DNA of 64,000 nucleotides from Metabacillus endolithicus. Lineage in GTDB: Bacteria; Bacillota; Bacilli; Bacillales; Bacillaceae. The stretch spans positions 434,001 to 498,000 of the forward strand of contig NZ_CP095550.1 of the NCBI RefSeq assembly GCF_023078335.1, in the 5' to 3' direction. The position numbers and the translations under genes were made by a program. The notes under the pieces are model-generated. The model worked only from the letters and a program-made list of their open reading frames with translations. It did not search any database and was not told the origin of the DNA. Positions 26,972 through 36,505 of the stretch are shown here, piece after piece. The stretch's first letter is position 1. Each line of letters opens with the position of its first letter.

Positions 26972-29900
26972 TACGTATGCACCTTCCTTTCGGTTAACAT
27001 AAGTGGAATTTGAATTTTCGTATCCTTTCCATTCGCAACATAATATCCAAAGCCTGGTTGAATTTCTTGTTCCTTTCGAACATAAGGGAGATTAAATAAG
27101 GTTTGGTCTGTTTTTTTCATTAAAACAATACCTTGTTGAACCTGCTTCACTTCAGCTGTTAATGGTTCAAATCCTCGAGATAAATCGTTATTAGAACCAG
27201 CAACAACAATATGGAAGCCTAAGTGTCCAAAGCTTGTCATATACCGAACGAGTTGATCTTGTGTCTTTTTATCAATCGTTTGTAAAAATCTTGCATAACC
27301 ATCAATAAACAGATAAATTGACTCATACTGAACGGTGTTAATTCCTTGCTCAAGCATAAGCTGTTGCTCTCTAGCTCTTTCATGTAAGGTATCATCGAGT
27401 GAATCTAACCAGTTTTTAATAGAATCATTAGTAGTTAGATAGACAACTTGCTCCTTATCTCTGTAATCAATTAAACCTTGGTCAATTGAATCAAATATGG
27501 CCAATTGTTGGGCACCTTGATCTATTGTGTTATGGAGGAGTACCTTTACTATATTTGTTTTTCCTTTTTGAGATTGGCCAACAATAACACAATGCTTATG
27601 CTGTTTAAAATCAACACATACAGGTTGTACAGTCTCTTCGTTTAAGCCGATTGGAGTCACACCTGTTTGTGATTTTTTCATATAAGTCACAAACTGTTTG
27701 TAATTTAATTCTGTTGGTAGCATTGGAATTCCAACAGGTTCATCCAAGTCACTGTATTTGTCTTGTAAATGCTGTACTTCTTCTTTCAATAGTCGCAATT
27801 GCTCATAATCATCCTTTCCTTCATTGGACAAATAAACTTGTGAAAGATAAGTTTCATCCTTTTTAATCAGGACCCGTCCAGGGATTGGTTCAGGAATAAA
27901 CGGTACACGCCCAACTATCGAAAATGCTTCGTTATGATCAATTAAATAGTGAACAATTTTCGTTCTTAATGTATTTAATAATGATTGTCTAATTGAATTT
28001 ATTCTTGTTGCAGATAAAATGATATAAATTCCTAACGATTGTCCGTCTCTGGCAATCTGTTGCACCGTTGTTTCAAAATCAAGCATTTCTTCTTTTACAA
28101 CATCAAAATTATCGATCGTGATAAATAATAGTGGTAGCTTGTTATCAGACAAATGGTTGTACATTTTTATCGAGCTGACCTCTAATTCCTGAAACAACAC
28201 CTTTCGATTAGCCATTTCCTCTCGTAATCTACCAACCAATTTCTCTAATTTTCGATCTTCATCCATAATGAAATATTCTGCTGTATGTGGTAATTGTTTT
28301 AATGGAAGTAAGCCACCATTTCCAAAATCTAATAGGAAATAGTTTATTTCCTCTGGAGTATATTCGTGTGCCATTCCCATTAAAAGTGTTATTAGTGTTT
28401 GCGTTTTTCCATAGCCAGAAGAACCAATCAACCCGATGTTTCCATCCTCCATTAATTCGTAATAATATGGTGATTGAATTTGCTTTTCTGGTTCATCCGT
28501 CATAGCCACTAATACACGTGGTGAATTTTCCTTAGCAAGATGATTTGAATGTTTATATAATCGATTTGCTAATGGCTCTAGCCATGGACTTCTTAGCTTC
28601 TTAATGCCAAGCTTCTTTTGCGTGCTCTCAATTTTATCCACAATTTGCTCAATTTCTGTCTTCACTGTATTTACTACACTCTGTTCAGTTGCTAGATCAG
28701 ATAATGGGATCAGTCCCAGGTCAGTTACAATCGCCACCTCATCCTCACTTATCGATGTATCTTCTTGATACGGTGCTCCACTCCATGCTGATTGAAAAAG
28801 TTCATATACCTCGTTGTTCCCAACCTGCAAGTACCCTCTACCAGTTATGGTAATACCAGCTGCATCACCATTTTTCAAAATCTCTCGACTGTCCTCAACA
28901 TTTTGAACTTTTAGCGCTACTCTAAATCTAGCATTACTCAAAATCTGATCATTGATCACCCCACCTGGTTTTTGTGTTGCTAAGATAAGGTGAACACCGA
29001 GACTTCTTCCAATACGAGCTGCACTGACTAGCTCCTGAATAAACTCAGGTTCTTCACTTTTCAATTCAGCAAACTCATCTGAAATGATGAATAAATGGGG
29101 TAGTGGATCAGCTGTTTTTCCTTCTTTGTACATTCGCGTGTATTGATTTATATGTGTTACTTGATATTCATCAAATAAACGCTGTCTGTGTTTTAATTCA
29201 CTTTTTATCGAAGCAAGTGCTCGTGTGCTAAAGTTTTTGCTCCCCTCGATATTTGTAATTGTCCCTAACAAATGGGGAATTCCTTTAAATGGTTGAGCCA
29301 TTCCTCCTCCTTTATAGTCAATTAACAGGAATGACACCTCATGCGGATGAAAATGTACAGCTAGAGATAATATGTAGGTTTGTAAAAATTCACTTTTCCC
29401 TGATCCCGTTGTTCCTGCAAGCAAACCATGAGGACCGTGAGCCTTTTCGTGCAAGTTTAATTCAACAAGGTCATTTTTTCCTTTTAAACCAACAGGAACA
29501 GCCAATGACTTTGCCGACTCCATCGTTAACCAGTTTTGTGAGATTGGAAGATCCGCTATATCCTTCACCTGAAGCATTTCCAAGAACGATACATGATCTG
29601 GGATTGAGTTGGTCATACCAATCTGGTGATTTAGAGTACGCAGCATTCTTGCAAAAGCTTCGTTATTTTTTTGTGTATGTTCATCTAAGCGAAAACTAAT
29701 TTGCACTGCTTTTTTCTGCTGAATTAATATATCGCCTTCTTCGTCATTAATATAACGAACAAGTGTATGAATATTGTCCGAGAAGCTTTCCTTTACCTCG
29801 GCAACGAATACTACAGATATTCCTAAATGAGTATAATCTCCTTCTAAATATTGCATAATCACATGCTCAGAAATTAATTGCTGATCAGTAATAAAAAAGA

Positions 29901-31443
29901 TAAAATGAGGCAAAAATTTCACTTTTCCCTTATCTTCTACCAGGTCACGTTCTCTTATCATTTCATAGATAAAGGTGAGAAGCTGATCCCTGGTTCTTTC
30001 GTTATAGATAAACCCTTTTGCAAATGATTGTGGAAATCGAAAGTGTGGAAGCCATTTCATCCACTCCCAATCAACATACTCATCTTCATTAAAAATGAAA
30101 ATAAAACGAACATCATGGTAGCTATGCTGAAAAGCCAATTGTCCAATTAGTTGATGTAACTCTTTTTTAAGTACAGACCTTTTACCAATTAACCCGATTG
30201 CTCCTTCCGAAAGATTGACTGTAATCGGAAGATTATTTAACGAACGATAAGTACTTTCTAGCTTTTGTGACTCTTCTAATAAATCATCCATTTCGCGCTT
30301 TGACATATCTGTATTATTATTTGTCATACTAAAACTCGCAGGAACTGTCCCTCTACCAAGTCGAAATTGTAAAAAATCATCACTCTCAATTGTTCTCTCC
30401 CATATTCGATCCGAAATATGAGAAGTAAGATATTTCATTCGTTCAAAGCTGGGAAAGTGAAATTCTAAAACCTTCTGCTGCTTTTGAGCTAATTGCTCTA
30501 ACTCTTCCCGTTTTGTTACAAGGTATTGCTTGTAAATTCTTCTACGACGCTGTTCATTTTGTTTATGGCGTTTTCTATCTTTAACATATTGTGCGGTTGA
30601 AGTTAGTAAAGTTGTTAGAAACATCACAATCGATACAACGATAAAAATTCCTCTTGGAACAAAAATCGTTATGAATGTCATCGCGATGAGCATTGTTAAC
30701 GGAGGAAGGATAATAAGCCACAAACCACGACGGTTATCTTCTACTTCCTGTGAGGGGAAAGACAACTGCACTTTATCATCAGGAAGATCATAAATCATTC
30801 GAGGTGTCCGTCGATAAATGGGATAACGCTTTTGCATTTCTGATTGAGGCATATCTATGATAGGCAAGCTACACTCAAATTTCTCAAGGTACTTTACTTG
30901 TATCGTATCCTCAGCAATAAAAGTAATTTGCATAAAATCCCAAAGAATAGTATCTCCCTTTTTAATAAAAGAACATTCCTTTTGCTGATGACCATTCACA
31001 TATAATCTAGTTTTCAATGCTTTTATATTCCACTTTGTATGTTGTTTATATAAAGTGAATTCTTCAACATCAGATTGGGAATGTATCCCCTTCACTAAAT
31101 CACCAGTTTGTGGAGCAATCGTAAACAGACACTCATCTTTATGACCAATATAAAATGTACTCTCGAAAGAAAATTCCGTTGTTATCATTATTTTTAATGA
31201 ATGGTCCCCTAGGAAAACCTGTTGTTCTTGATTAAGCTTAATATTAATCTCTAATTCATTATCTATCTTTATACGAGCAGCACTTTCCTCTACCCATACT
31301 AAAATAGTGTCCTCCACCTCTTTTACACTTGATATTGTCAACGTATCAGAAAGACTAGTACCAATCGTAACCGGTTCTTTGCTTCCTTGTTCTACTAAAA
31401 TAGATTGATAGGTGTTCTGATAAAATATCCAAAGTCGAATCAA
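26971..31443 (-). CDS. essC: Type VII secretion ATPase EssC (YukBA)
   Basis: The motor of the type VIIb system; FtsK/SpoIIIE-family membrane ATPase of about 1490 residues. Two FHA-like domains occupy ~1-190, two TM helices ~245-290, then three ATPase domains. Walker A motifs: GTTGSGKS near 671, GSSGYGKT near 1009 and GQSQKGKT near 1291. Only the first domain has a clean Walker B (LFIISDEFAEL), as usual for EssC, where D1 drives and D3 binds substrate signals. TTG at 31443 is preferred, six bases after AGAGGTG; a GTG three codons earlier is possible. It binds the YukE-type substrate and the LXG complex. Confidence 0.95.
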   Translation of the reverse strand: MIRLWIFYQNTYQSILVEQGSKEPVTIGTSLSDTLTISSVKEVEDTILVWVEESAARIKIDNELEINIKLNQEQQVFLGDHSLKIMITTEFSFESTFYIGHKDECLFTIAPQTGDLVKGIHSQSDVEEFTLYKQHTKWNIKALKTRLYVNGHQQKECSFIKKGDTILWDFMQITFIAEDTIQVKYLEKFECSLPIIDMPQSEMQKRYPIYRRTPRMIYDLPDDKVQLSFPSQEVEDNRRGLWLIILPPLTMLIAMTFITIFVPRGIFIVVSIVMFLTTLLTSTAQYVKDRKRHKQNEQRRRRIYKQYLVTKREELEQLAQKQQKVLEFHFPSFERMKYLTSHISDRIWERTIESDDFLQFRLGRGTVPASFSMTNNNTDMSKREMDDLLEESQKLESTYRSLNNLPITVNLSEGAIGLIGKRSVLKKELHQLIGQLAFQHSYHDVRFIFIFNEDEYVDWEWMKWLPHFRFPQSFAKGFIYNERTRDQLLTFIYEMIRERDLVEDKGKVKFLPHFIFFITDQQLISEHVIMQYLEGDYTHLGISVVFVAEVKESFSDNIHTLVRYINDEEGDILIQQKKAVQISFRLDEHTQKNNEAFARMLRTLNHQIGMTNSIPDHVSFLEMLQVKDIADLPISQNWLTMESAKSLAVPVGLKGKNDLVELNLHEKAHGPHGLLAGTTGSGKSEFLQTYILSLAVHFHPHEVSFLLIDYKGGGMAQPFKGIPHLLGTITNIEGSKNFSTRALASIKSELKHRQRLFDEYQVTHINQYTRMYKEGKTADPLPHLFIISDEFAELKSEEPEFIQELVSAARIGRSLGVHLILATQKPGGVINDQILSNARFRVALKVQNVEDSREILKNGDAAGITITGRGYLQVGNNEVYELFQSAWSGAPYQEDTSISEDEVAIVTDLGLIPLSDLATEQSVVNTVKTEIEQIVDKIESTQKKLGIKKLRSPWLEPLANRLYKHSNHLAKENSPRVLVAMTDEPEKQIQSPYYYELMEDGNIGLIGSSGYGKTQTLITLLMGMAHEYTPEEINYFLLDFGNGGLLPLKQLPHTAEYFIMDEDRKLEKLVGRLREEMANRKVLFQELEVSSIKMYNHLSDNKLPLLFITIDNFDVVKEEMLDFETTVQQIARDGQSLGIYIILSATRINSIRQSLLNTLRTKIVHYLIDHNEAFSIVGRVPFIPEPIPGRVLIKKDETYLSQVYLSNEGKDDYEQLRLLKEEVQHLQDKYSDLDEPVGIPMLPTELNYKQFVTYMKKSQTGVTPIGLNEETVQPVCVDFKQHKHCVIVGQSQKGKTNIVKVLLHNTIDQGAQQLAIFDSIDQGLIDYRDKEQVVYLTTNDSIKNWLDSLDDTLHERAREQQLMLEQGINTVQYESIYLFIDGYARFLQTIDKKTQDQLVRYMTSFGHLGFHIVVAGSNNDLSRGFEPLTAEVKQVQQGIVLMKKTDQTLFNLPYVRKEQEIQPGFGYYVANGKDTKIQIPLMLTERKVHT

Positions 31444-31482
31444 GCTATTCACCTCTATTGCTTCGTTGTTGGTTGAGCCTGT

Positions 31483-32838
31483 TTAGTTGGACTCGGGTTT
31501 CTTCTGCTCTGTTTTCTCCTCTTGCCCTGTTACCTCGTTTTGGACATTGCTCTGTTCTGTTGGTGATTCTTTCGTCTTTTCTTGAGCTTTATCCGTTTGT
31601 TCATTAATTGTAGTCGATGTTTCACCATTTTTTTCTGTCTCAACACTAGGTTGAGCATCAGCTTCTTGTTGTTGACTATTCTCTTCTTCAATCTCTTTCA
31701 TAAAAGCATCTAATTCTTGTTCTATTTCTGAGATTTTCTGTTGTCGCTCTTCATTTTCCATTTCTTCGTCTGCCTTTATTTGTTCTCGATATTTTATTAA
31801 ACCGTAAATGATAATATCGCGATCTTCTAGAAACCTAGCTGCATCTAACGCCAGGTCAGCCTCTCCTCTGCCTATATGAATCCAATACTTGTAATAAAGT
31901 GGATCTGATTGCAGTGTTACGGTATTTTCTACATAATCTTTTTGTTCTTCCGTTAATGATTCATTCACAATGTATGATATCGCTAGTTCAAACTGTGCAA
32001 CATTAGGCAACTGGTCAATTTCATAAGACTCTAATGTGGTCACCACTTGACTATAACGTTTATTTAAATAATACTCCTGAGCTTCAATTACATTGGACTG
32101 TCTAGGATGGAGAAAAAATAAAGAATAAATCAAATAAATAAGAACTGGAACAAAACATACACAAACAGTCCAAAATACAGATCGACTCCACTTCCATTTC
32201 CTCTTACTGATACGGATCAGGGTAGATTCTTTTTCTTTTAAATTCTTCCTATGAGATTGAATGACTTTTAGTAAATGATCATAATCAGTTGCTTGAAGAA
32301 TCGATTGCGCAAGTTTTGATAAATTTAATGTCTTATAATAGTGAAAGTATTCCTCAAAGGAATAGTGGTTATCGAGTAAAGCAGCTACGGTTGCCTTGGT
32401 TTCTAACAAAAGGACCTCGTGATTTTTTTCATAAGGTGGAATGCTTTCCATCACACCATAATGTAGAAAATACGGTGTTAAGCCTTGGTCAAAAACTAAA
32501 TTATCGGGACAAACAACTAAATGTGTTCGAAGTAAATTATGTTTTTTTATTTTACCTACTAACTGATAGGCGGTTACCGTTCTATCACTCTCTTCTAGCC
32601 TAAGGAAAGAGCTTATTCCTAAATAAGAATCCGGCAAATGATAATCAATTACTACTTGATCATCCATCATGGTTACTTTCTTGTTAAACTGCTTTTCTAT
32701 CTGTTCGAGGAAGGATATCTCCTCTAGTGAATCTAGTTTTATTTTTTCTTTCTGAAAAGAAAAGGTAACGATATTTTTTTCTTTCTTTATCGTTGCTTCT
32801 AATTTTTCTTCAATGTAAGAAAGCTCGTTTTCAGCCAT
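31483..32838 (-). CDS. essB: Type VII secretion protein EssB (YukC)
   Basis: Membrane core component that contacts EssC. 451 residues: an N-terminal cytosolic pseudokinase-like domain (~1-210), one TM helix (~222-245, WTVCVCFVPVLIYLIYSLFF), and a C-terminal extracellular helical domain. The last ~85 residues are a low-complexity tail rich in Glu, Gln, Lys and Thr that is longer than strictly needed for the family. ATG preceded by AAAGGAG. In operon between yukD (43 bases) and essC (39 bases). Confidence 0.92.
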   Translation of the reverse strand: MAENELSYIEEKLEATIKKEKNIVTFSFQKEKIKLDSLEEISFLEQIEKQFNKKVTMMDDQVVIDYHLPDSYLGISSFLRLEESDRTVTAYQLVGKIKKHNLLRTHLVVCPDNLVFDQGLTPYFLHYGVMESIPPYEKNHEVLLLETKATVAALLDNHYSFEEYFHYYKTLNLSKLAQSILQATDYDHLLKVIQSHRKNLKEKESTLIRISKRKWKWSRSVFWTVCVCFVPVLIYLIYSLFFLHPRQSNVIEAQEYYLNKRYSQVVTTLESYEIDQLPNVAQFELAISYIVNESLTEEQKDYVENTVTLQSDPLYYKYWIHIGRGEADLALDAARFLEDRDIIIYGLIKYREQIKADEEMENEERQQKISEIEQELDAFMKEIEEENSQQQEADAQPSVETEKNGETSTTINEQTDKAQEKTKESPTEQSNVQNEVTGQEEKTEQKKPESN

Positions 32839-32881
32839 GACTTCATAATCTCCTTTACCACGCTTGGTTCATTTGCTTTAA

Positions 32882-33121
32882 CTATAAAACTTCAATCCTA
32901 TCTCCTGTCATGATCCCAACATCTACCAATCGTTGATGACCTGGAATGATGTTATTTTTGTTCACAACTCGTACCCATGTTCCTTCACGTATATTTCTAT
33001 CTAATTGCTTTTGTTTCCAAGCAATATCAACTAGTTTTTTAACTGTATGGTAATCCGATAAACGTATTTCTAACTTATCATCGATATAATTGCATAAATC
33101 TACAGTAACCTCTATGTACAC
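32882..33121 (-). CDS. yukD: Ubiquitin-like YukD/EsaB family protein
   Basis: A 79-residue beta-grasp protein of the YukD/EsaB family, a conserved small cytosolic component of type VIIb systems that lacks the diglycine conjugation tail of ubiquitin. MYIEVTVDLCNYI... LEIRLSDYHTVKKLVDIAW fits the fold. The GTG at 33121 follows GAGGTG by six bases; a GTG three codons earlier overlaps the site. Second gene of the operon, 68 bases after yukE. Confidence 0.88.
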   Translation of the reverse strand: MYIEVTVDLCNYIDDKLEIRLSDYHTVKKLVDIAWKQKQLDRNIREGTWVRVVNKNNIIPGHQRLVDVGIMTGDRIEVL

Positions 33122-33198
33122 ACATACCACCTCATAATGAGGGAGCGCCTATTAGATAAGCGCTCCCTATGGTTATGTTATCTATAAACTCGTTCGTC

Positions 33199-33492
33199 TT
33201 ATCTACGGATTTGACTAGCAATATCTGCATCTGCATCGCGAATTGCTCCAGCAGTGCTTTTGAGTTGACGATTAATACTCTCTAATAATTCTTCCATATC
33301 TTGAAATGATGGACGTAACATAATGTATTGATCTTGGAATGCTTTGGAGGATTCCCCTTCCCAAATTCCTTCTAATCTCTCAATCATTTTGTCAAGACGA
33401 ACAATTTGTTCATGTACCTCTACTCCTTCTTTTCCATAGAGATCTGCGACTTGTTCCAGCTCTTCTGGTGTAACGCGAATTGTACCTGACAT
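33199..33492 (-). CDS. yukE: WXG100 secreted protein YukE/EsxA
   Basis: A 97-residue helix-turn-helix protein with the WEG turn (LEGIWEGESSKAFQDQY) in the middle, the hallmark of WXG100 substrates. It is secreted as a dimer by EssC and needed for system function. N-terminal GTIRVTPEELEQVADLYGKE is typical of YukE. First gene of the operon, with AAAGGAGAGG before the ATG. The C-terminal YxxxD/E-type export signal appears as a short acidic/Arg tail (DADADIASQIRR). Confidence 0.95.
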   Translation of the reverse strand: MSGTIRVTPEELEQVADLYGKEGVEVHEQIVRLDKMIERLEGIWEGESSKAFQDQYIMLRPSFQDMEELLESINRQLKSTAGAIRDADADIASQIRR

Positions 33493-33522
33493 TGTAACCT
33501 CTCCTTTTAATGAATTTTTATT

Positions 33523-33540
33523 TCACTTATGTATAAGTGA
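33523..33540. promoter_or_regulatory. Perfect palindrome in the yukE leader
   Basis: TCACTTAT-GT-ATAAGTGA, 8-base arms with a 2-base centre, lies 23 bases downstream of the predicted -10 and about 30 bases before yukE. It could be a repressor operator or a leader hairpin. Only the symmetry is seen. Confidence 0.5.
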
Positions 33541-33562
33541 TTTGAAATGGATGTCTATGTCG

Positions 33563-33592
33563 TCTATAGATAACCAATTCACTATATATCAA
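33563..33592 (-). promoter_or_regulatory. Predicted promoter of the type VII operon
   Basis: On the minus strand TTGATA (33587-33592) and TATAGA (33563-33568) with 18-base spacing, about 70 bases before yukE. No other gene is seen in the 33493-33790 gap. B. subtilis yuk genes need phosphorylated DegU; a DegU site cannot be called by eye here. Confidence 0.5.
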
Positions 33593-33790
33593 TAACATAT
33601 TTTTGAGCCATAATATAGATATTTTTGTATTTTTTAACATTAAATGGTAGTATATTCCTCATTACAAATTCAACATAAGGCTAAAATACCTATTAATAAA
33701 TATGTGACAGAAAGGCATTTAGTACTATTCCTGTTTTTGCTGAGGTTGTATTAATATGTATGTTAATTAACGTTTTGTCTTGTAAAATAT

Positions 33791-33826
33791 AAAAAGGCAA
33801 ACTATAAAAAAATAGTTTGCCTTTTT
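33791..33826. terminator. Intrinsic terminator of the M20 peptidase gene
   Basis: A perfect 15-base stem (33791-33805 with 33812-33826) with a 6-base loop, lying directly after the peptidase stop and carrying A/T runs on both sides. Confidence 0.85.
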
Positions 33827-33827
33827 A

Positions 33828-34967
33828 TTATTTATCTTGAGAAAGTCTCTTAATAATGGTTGCCAAAAGAAGTGTTCTTTCTACTAAGCTCGGTATTTCC
33901 AAATATTCTTTATCACTATGAGCATTTCCACCAACAGGGCCTAATCCGTCTATCGTTGCTACCCCAAGTGAGGAGGTAAAGGATGCGTCAGAGCCACCGC
34001 CTGTTGCTGTATCTTCTATTTCGATTCCGATTTCATCTCCAACATCTTGAATGATTCGAAGCAACGCTCTTGTTTTTTTATTTTTCTCCATAGGTGGTCG
34101 ATTCATTTCACCTTCAAGAACTATTTTTGTTCCAGATACTTCAGTAGTTGAACAAATTTCTTCGAGTCGTTCTTCAATGATTTCAACCTGTTCCATTTCT
34201 TTCATTCGAACATCAATTTGTGCTTCGGCATGATCAGAAATTGTGTTAGCACTTGAGCCACCTTCAATTAATCCTACATTAACACTAATGCCGTTTTCAT
34301 GATCTGAAAGTTCATACAGCTGAATAATTTTGTGTGCTAGCTCCTCAATTGCACTTCGACCTTTTTCCGGCTCAATTCCCGAATGTGCCGCTTTTCCTTC
34401 AACAATGAGTGTGTAATTGCCTTTTCCTCTGCGCGCTGTTACCAATGAACCATCCTTACGTGCCGGTTCCATGACGAGGGCATATCTCATACCTTTTGCT
34501 TCACTTTCAATGAGAGACCGTGATGTTGGTGAACCAATTTCTTCATCGCTATTAAGGATAATTTTAATCTTTTTATAGCCTTCATGTCCTTCGTTTAGTA
34601 ATGCTTTTATAGCATATAAAACTGCCGCTTGACTAGATTTCATATCAATAACACCTGGTCCGTATGCTCGATTGCCTTCAATATTAAAAGGTCTTTCTAG
34701 TGCAGTTCCTTTGGGGAAAACAGTATCCATATGAGCTAAAATAACGATGTTAGGATTAATTGCTTCTTTATGCTGAATAACTAAATGATTTCCGTAATTT
34801 TCTTGTGTAATAACCTTAACATGAAAACCTAGTGACAAGTAGTTCTCCTCTAAAATGTGACCAACTTGGTCGACACCATCTTTGTCATGTGAGCCGCTAT
34901 CTATGTTTACTAATTTTTCAATAAAAGTCAGCATCTCTTTTTCTTGCTGATATATAAATGATTCCAT
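33828..34967 (-). CDS. M20 family metallopeptidase (glutamate carboxypeptidase-like)
   Basis: A 379-residue cytosolic di-zinc exopeptidase of the M20/CPG2 (ArgE/DapE) clan. Visible metal and catalytic motifs: LAHMDTVFPKGT (first His-x-Asp), GPGVIDMKSSQAAV, LNSDEEIGS (catalytic Glu), VMEPARKDGS and the C-terminal HSDKEYLEI. A dimerisation domain interrupts at about 175-285. CPG2-like members cut C-terminal glutamate from peptides or folates; the exact substrate is unknown. Own terminator; ATG with GGAAGG-like sequence upstream. Confidence 0.9.
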   Translation of the reverse strand: MESFIYQQEKEMLTFIEKLVNIDSGSHDKDGVDQVGHILEENYLSLGFHVKVITQENYGNHLVIQHKEAINPNIVILAHMDTVFPKGTALERPFNIEGNRAYGPGVIDMKSSQAAVLYAIKALLNEGHEGYKKIKIILNSDEEIGSPTSRSLIESEAKGMRYALVMEPARKDGSLVTARRGKGNYTLIVEGKAAHSGIEPEKGRSAIEELAHKIIQLYELSDHENGISVNVGLIEGGSSANTISDHAEAQIDVRMKEMEQVEIIEERLEEICSTTEVSGTKIVLEGEMNRPPMEKNKKTRALLRIIQDVGDEIGIEIEDTATGGGSDASFTSSLGVATIDGLGPVGGNAHSDKEYLEIPSLVERTLLLATIIKRLSQDK

Positions 34968-35053
34968 GGAGCCGTTTCCTTCTTTCCTTTACCTGCTAAT
35001 ATCTAGTTAAAAAGATTTTACCAGAATAAAGACAGAAAGGTAAGTAGTGTTTC

Positions 35054-35971
35054 TTAGGGTGATATGAGAAGATTTGCTAAAACCCATAGTATAACAAAGC
35101 TCAAAATGATCGTTATATTAGATAAAGTACCGACAAATTTTTGATCATACTCAAATTCGACAGAATAAGGTAACACTGAAACAGATGTTGGTAACAAGAA
35201 GCCCATTAATAACGTGTATTTAAACATGTCGTCAAATGGGAGCAGAAAAAAACAAGAAATTCCTATTACTAAACCAATCCCATACCTTACCCCTAGAAAT
35301 TGCACCATTAGTTTTATATAGCTTTTATCAAATGTAAAATTTAGATAGATTCCTAGCAATAATAAAGATAATGGCATATTTGCTGCAGAGATAATTTCAG
35401 CAACATTTAATATGGTTGAAGGAATTCGTAACTCAATTAAATTAACAATCACTACGATAATATAAGTCATAAGAGGGATCGATTTTGATAACTTAATCAC
35501 CACTGTTTTGGGATCCAGCTTCACATCTTCTTTTGAATAAAAACTCCCAATTAAATAGCTTAAGCCAAAAACAATAAATGCATTTCCAACATCAAACATC
35601 CCAAAATAGGTAAGTCCTTCTTTCCCAAAAATAACTTCAACTAATGGATAAGCAAAAAGACCAATATTAAAGCCTGGTACCATCATCCCAAGCATACCCT
35701 TTATGTTTCTTTGTTTTTTCCTAAATAAAAAAAGGGCAATAAAACCGATGAAGATTCCGTATAGAAAGCCCATTAAGATAAGTAAAAACAACGATGTTTC
35801 TATTTTAATATCATGAAAGGTCACGATGATTAAAGTTGGTAGAGTGATATTAAAAATAATTCTTGATAATCCCTCACCGTCTTTTTCCTTGATGATCCCC
35901 CCTCTTTTTAAAAGATAACCTAATGCAATAATGATGATGCAATACAAAAACTGCAAATTAAAACTACCCAA
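35054..35971 (-). CDS. AEC-family transporter (auxin efflux carrier type)
   Basis: A ~305-residue membrane protein with ten predicted helices in two five-helix repeats, as in the bile/auxin AEC family (YfdV/MleP type), which move small carboxylates such as malate. Characteristic segments: SRIIFNITLPTLIIVTF near the start and AANMPLSLLLLGIYLNF in the second half. The TTG at 35969-35971, ten bases after AAGGAG, gives a natural first helix (NLQFLYCIIIIALGYLLKR); an upstream ATG would add 25 unsupported residues. Substrate not determinable. Confidence 0.85.
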   Translation of the reverse strand: MGSFNLQFLYCIIIIALGYLLKRGGIIKEKDGEGLSRIIFNITLPTLIIVTFHDIKIETSLFLLILMGFLYGIFIGFIALFLFRKKQRNIKGMLGMMVPGFNIGLFAYPLVEVIFGKEGLTYFGMFDVGNAFIVFGLSYLIGSFYSKEDVKLDPKTVVIKLSKSIPLMTYIIVVIVNLIELRIPSTILNVAEIISAANMPLSLLLLGIYLNFTFDKSYIKLMVQFLGVRYGIGLVIGISCFFLLPFDDMFKYTLLMGFLLPTSVSVLPYSVEFEYDQKFVGTLSNITIILSFVILWVLANLLISP

Positions 35972-36150
35972 AATGACATGACTCCTTACATGTGTAAATT
36001 CCTTTAGTTGACTACTGTATACAATATTGCTCATTTTACCGGACATCTAGTACATTATCAATCTAATCAACTTAATCCTACCATTCTATTTCATTATTCA
36101 TAATTTTATGATAAATTAAATAAGACTACTTTGAGAGGATGTTGCAGGAA

Positions 36151-36465
36151 ATGACAAAATTTGAAAACATTACGATAGAAAAGAAGGCAAATGTTTATTT
36201 TGAGGGTAAGGTGACAAGTCGTACCATCTTATTTGAAGACGGAACGAAAAAAACTCTTGGTGTCATGCAGCCTGGTGAGTATGAATTTTCTACTAGCTTC
36301 AAAGAAGAGATGGATATCACAGCAGGTCATTTAGAGTATAAATTACAAGGTGAAGATTGGAAAACAATTGACGGTCAAGGTGTTTTTTATGTACCGGCAA
36401 ATGAAACATTTCAAGTAAAAGCAAACTCTGTTGTAGATTATTGTTGTTCATACATAGGTGAATAA
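36151..36465 (+). CDS. ppnP: Pyrimidine/purine nucleoside phosphorylase PpnP
   Basis: A ~104-residue cupin of the PpnP/YaiE (DUF1255) family that phosphorolyses several nucleosides to base and ribose 1-phosphate. Core motifs [12 protein letters not shown] near 41-52 and the C-terminal [23 protein letters not shown] fit. The family length is ~94-104. An ATG four codons upstream (36139) is the alternative start; GAGAGG lies about 12 bases before the preferred one. A salvage role is known for the family. Single gene, convergent with the methyltransferase. Confidence 0.85.
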   Translation: MTKFENITIEKKANVYFEGKVTSRTILFEDGTKKTLGVMQPGEYEFSTSFKEEMDITAGHLEYKLQGEDWKTIDGQGVFYVPANETFQVKANSVVDYCCSYIGE

Positions 36466-36471
36466 TCATGT

Positions 36472-36501
36472 AAAAAGTCGTCCATAACAGGACGACTTTT
36501 T
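36472..36501. terminator. Bidirectional terminator
   Basis: A perfect 12-base stem AAAAAGTCGTCC/GGACGACTTTTT with a 6-base loop between the convergent ppnP and methyltransferase genes. Confidence 0.9.
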
Positions 36502-36505
36502 ATAT

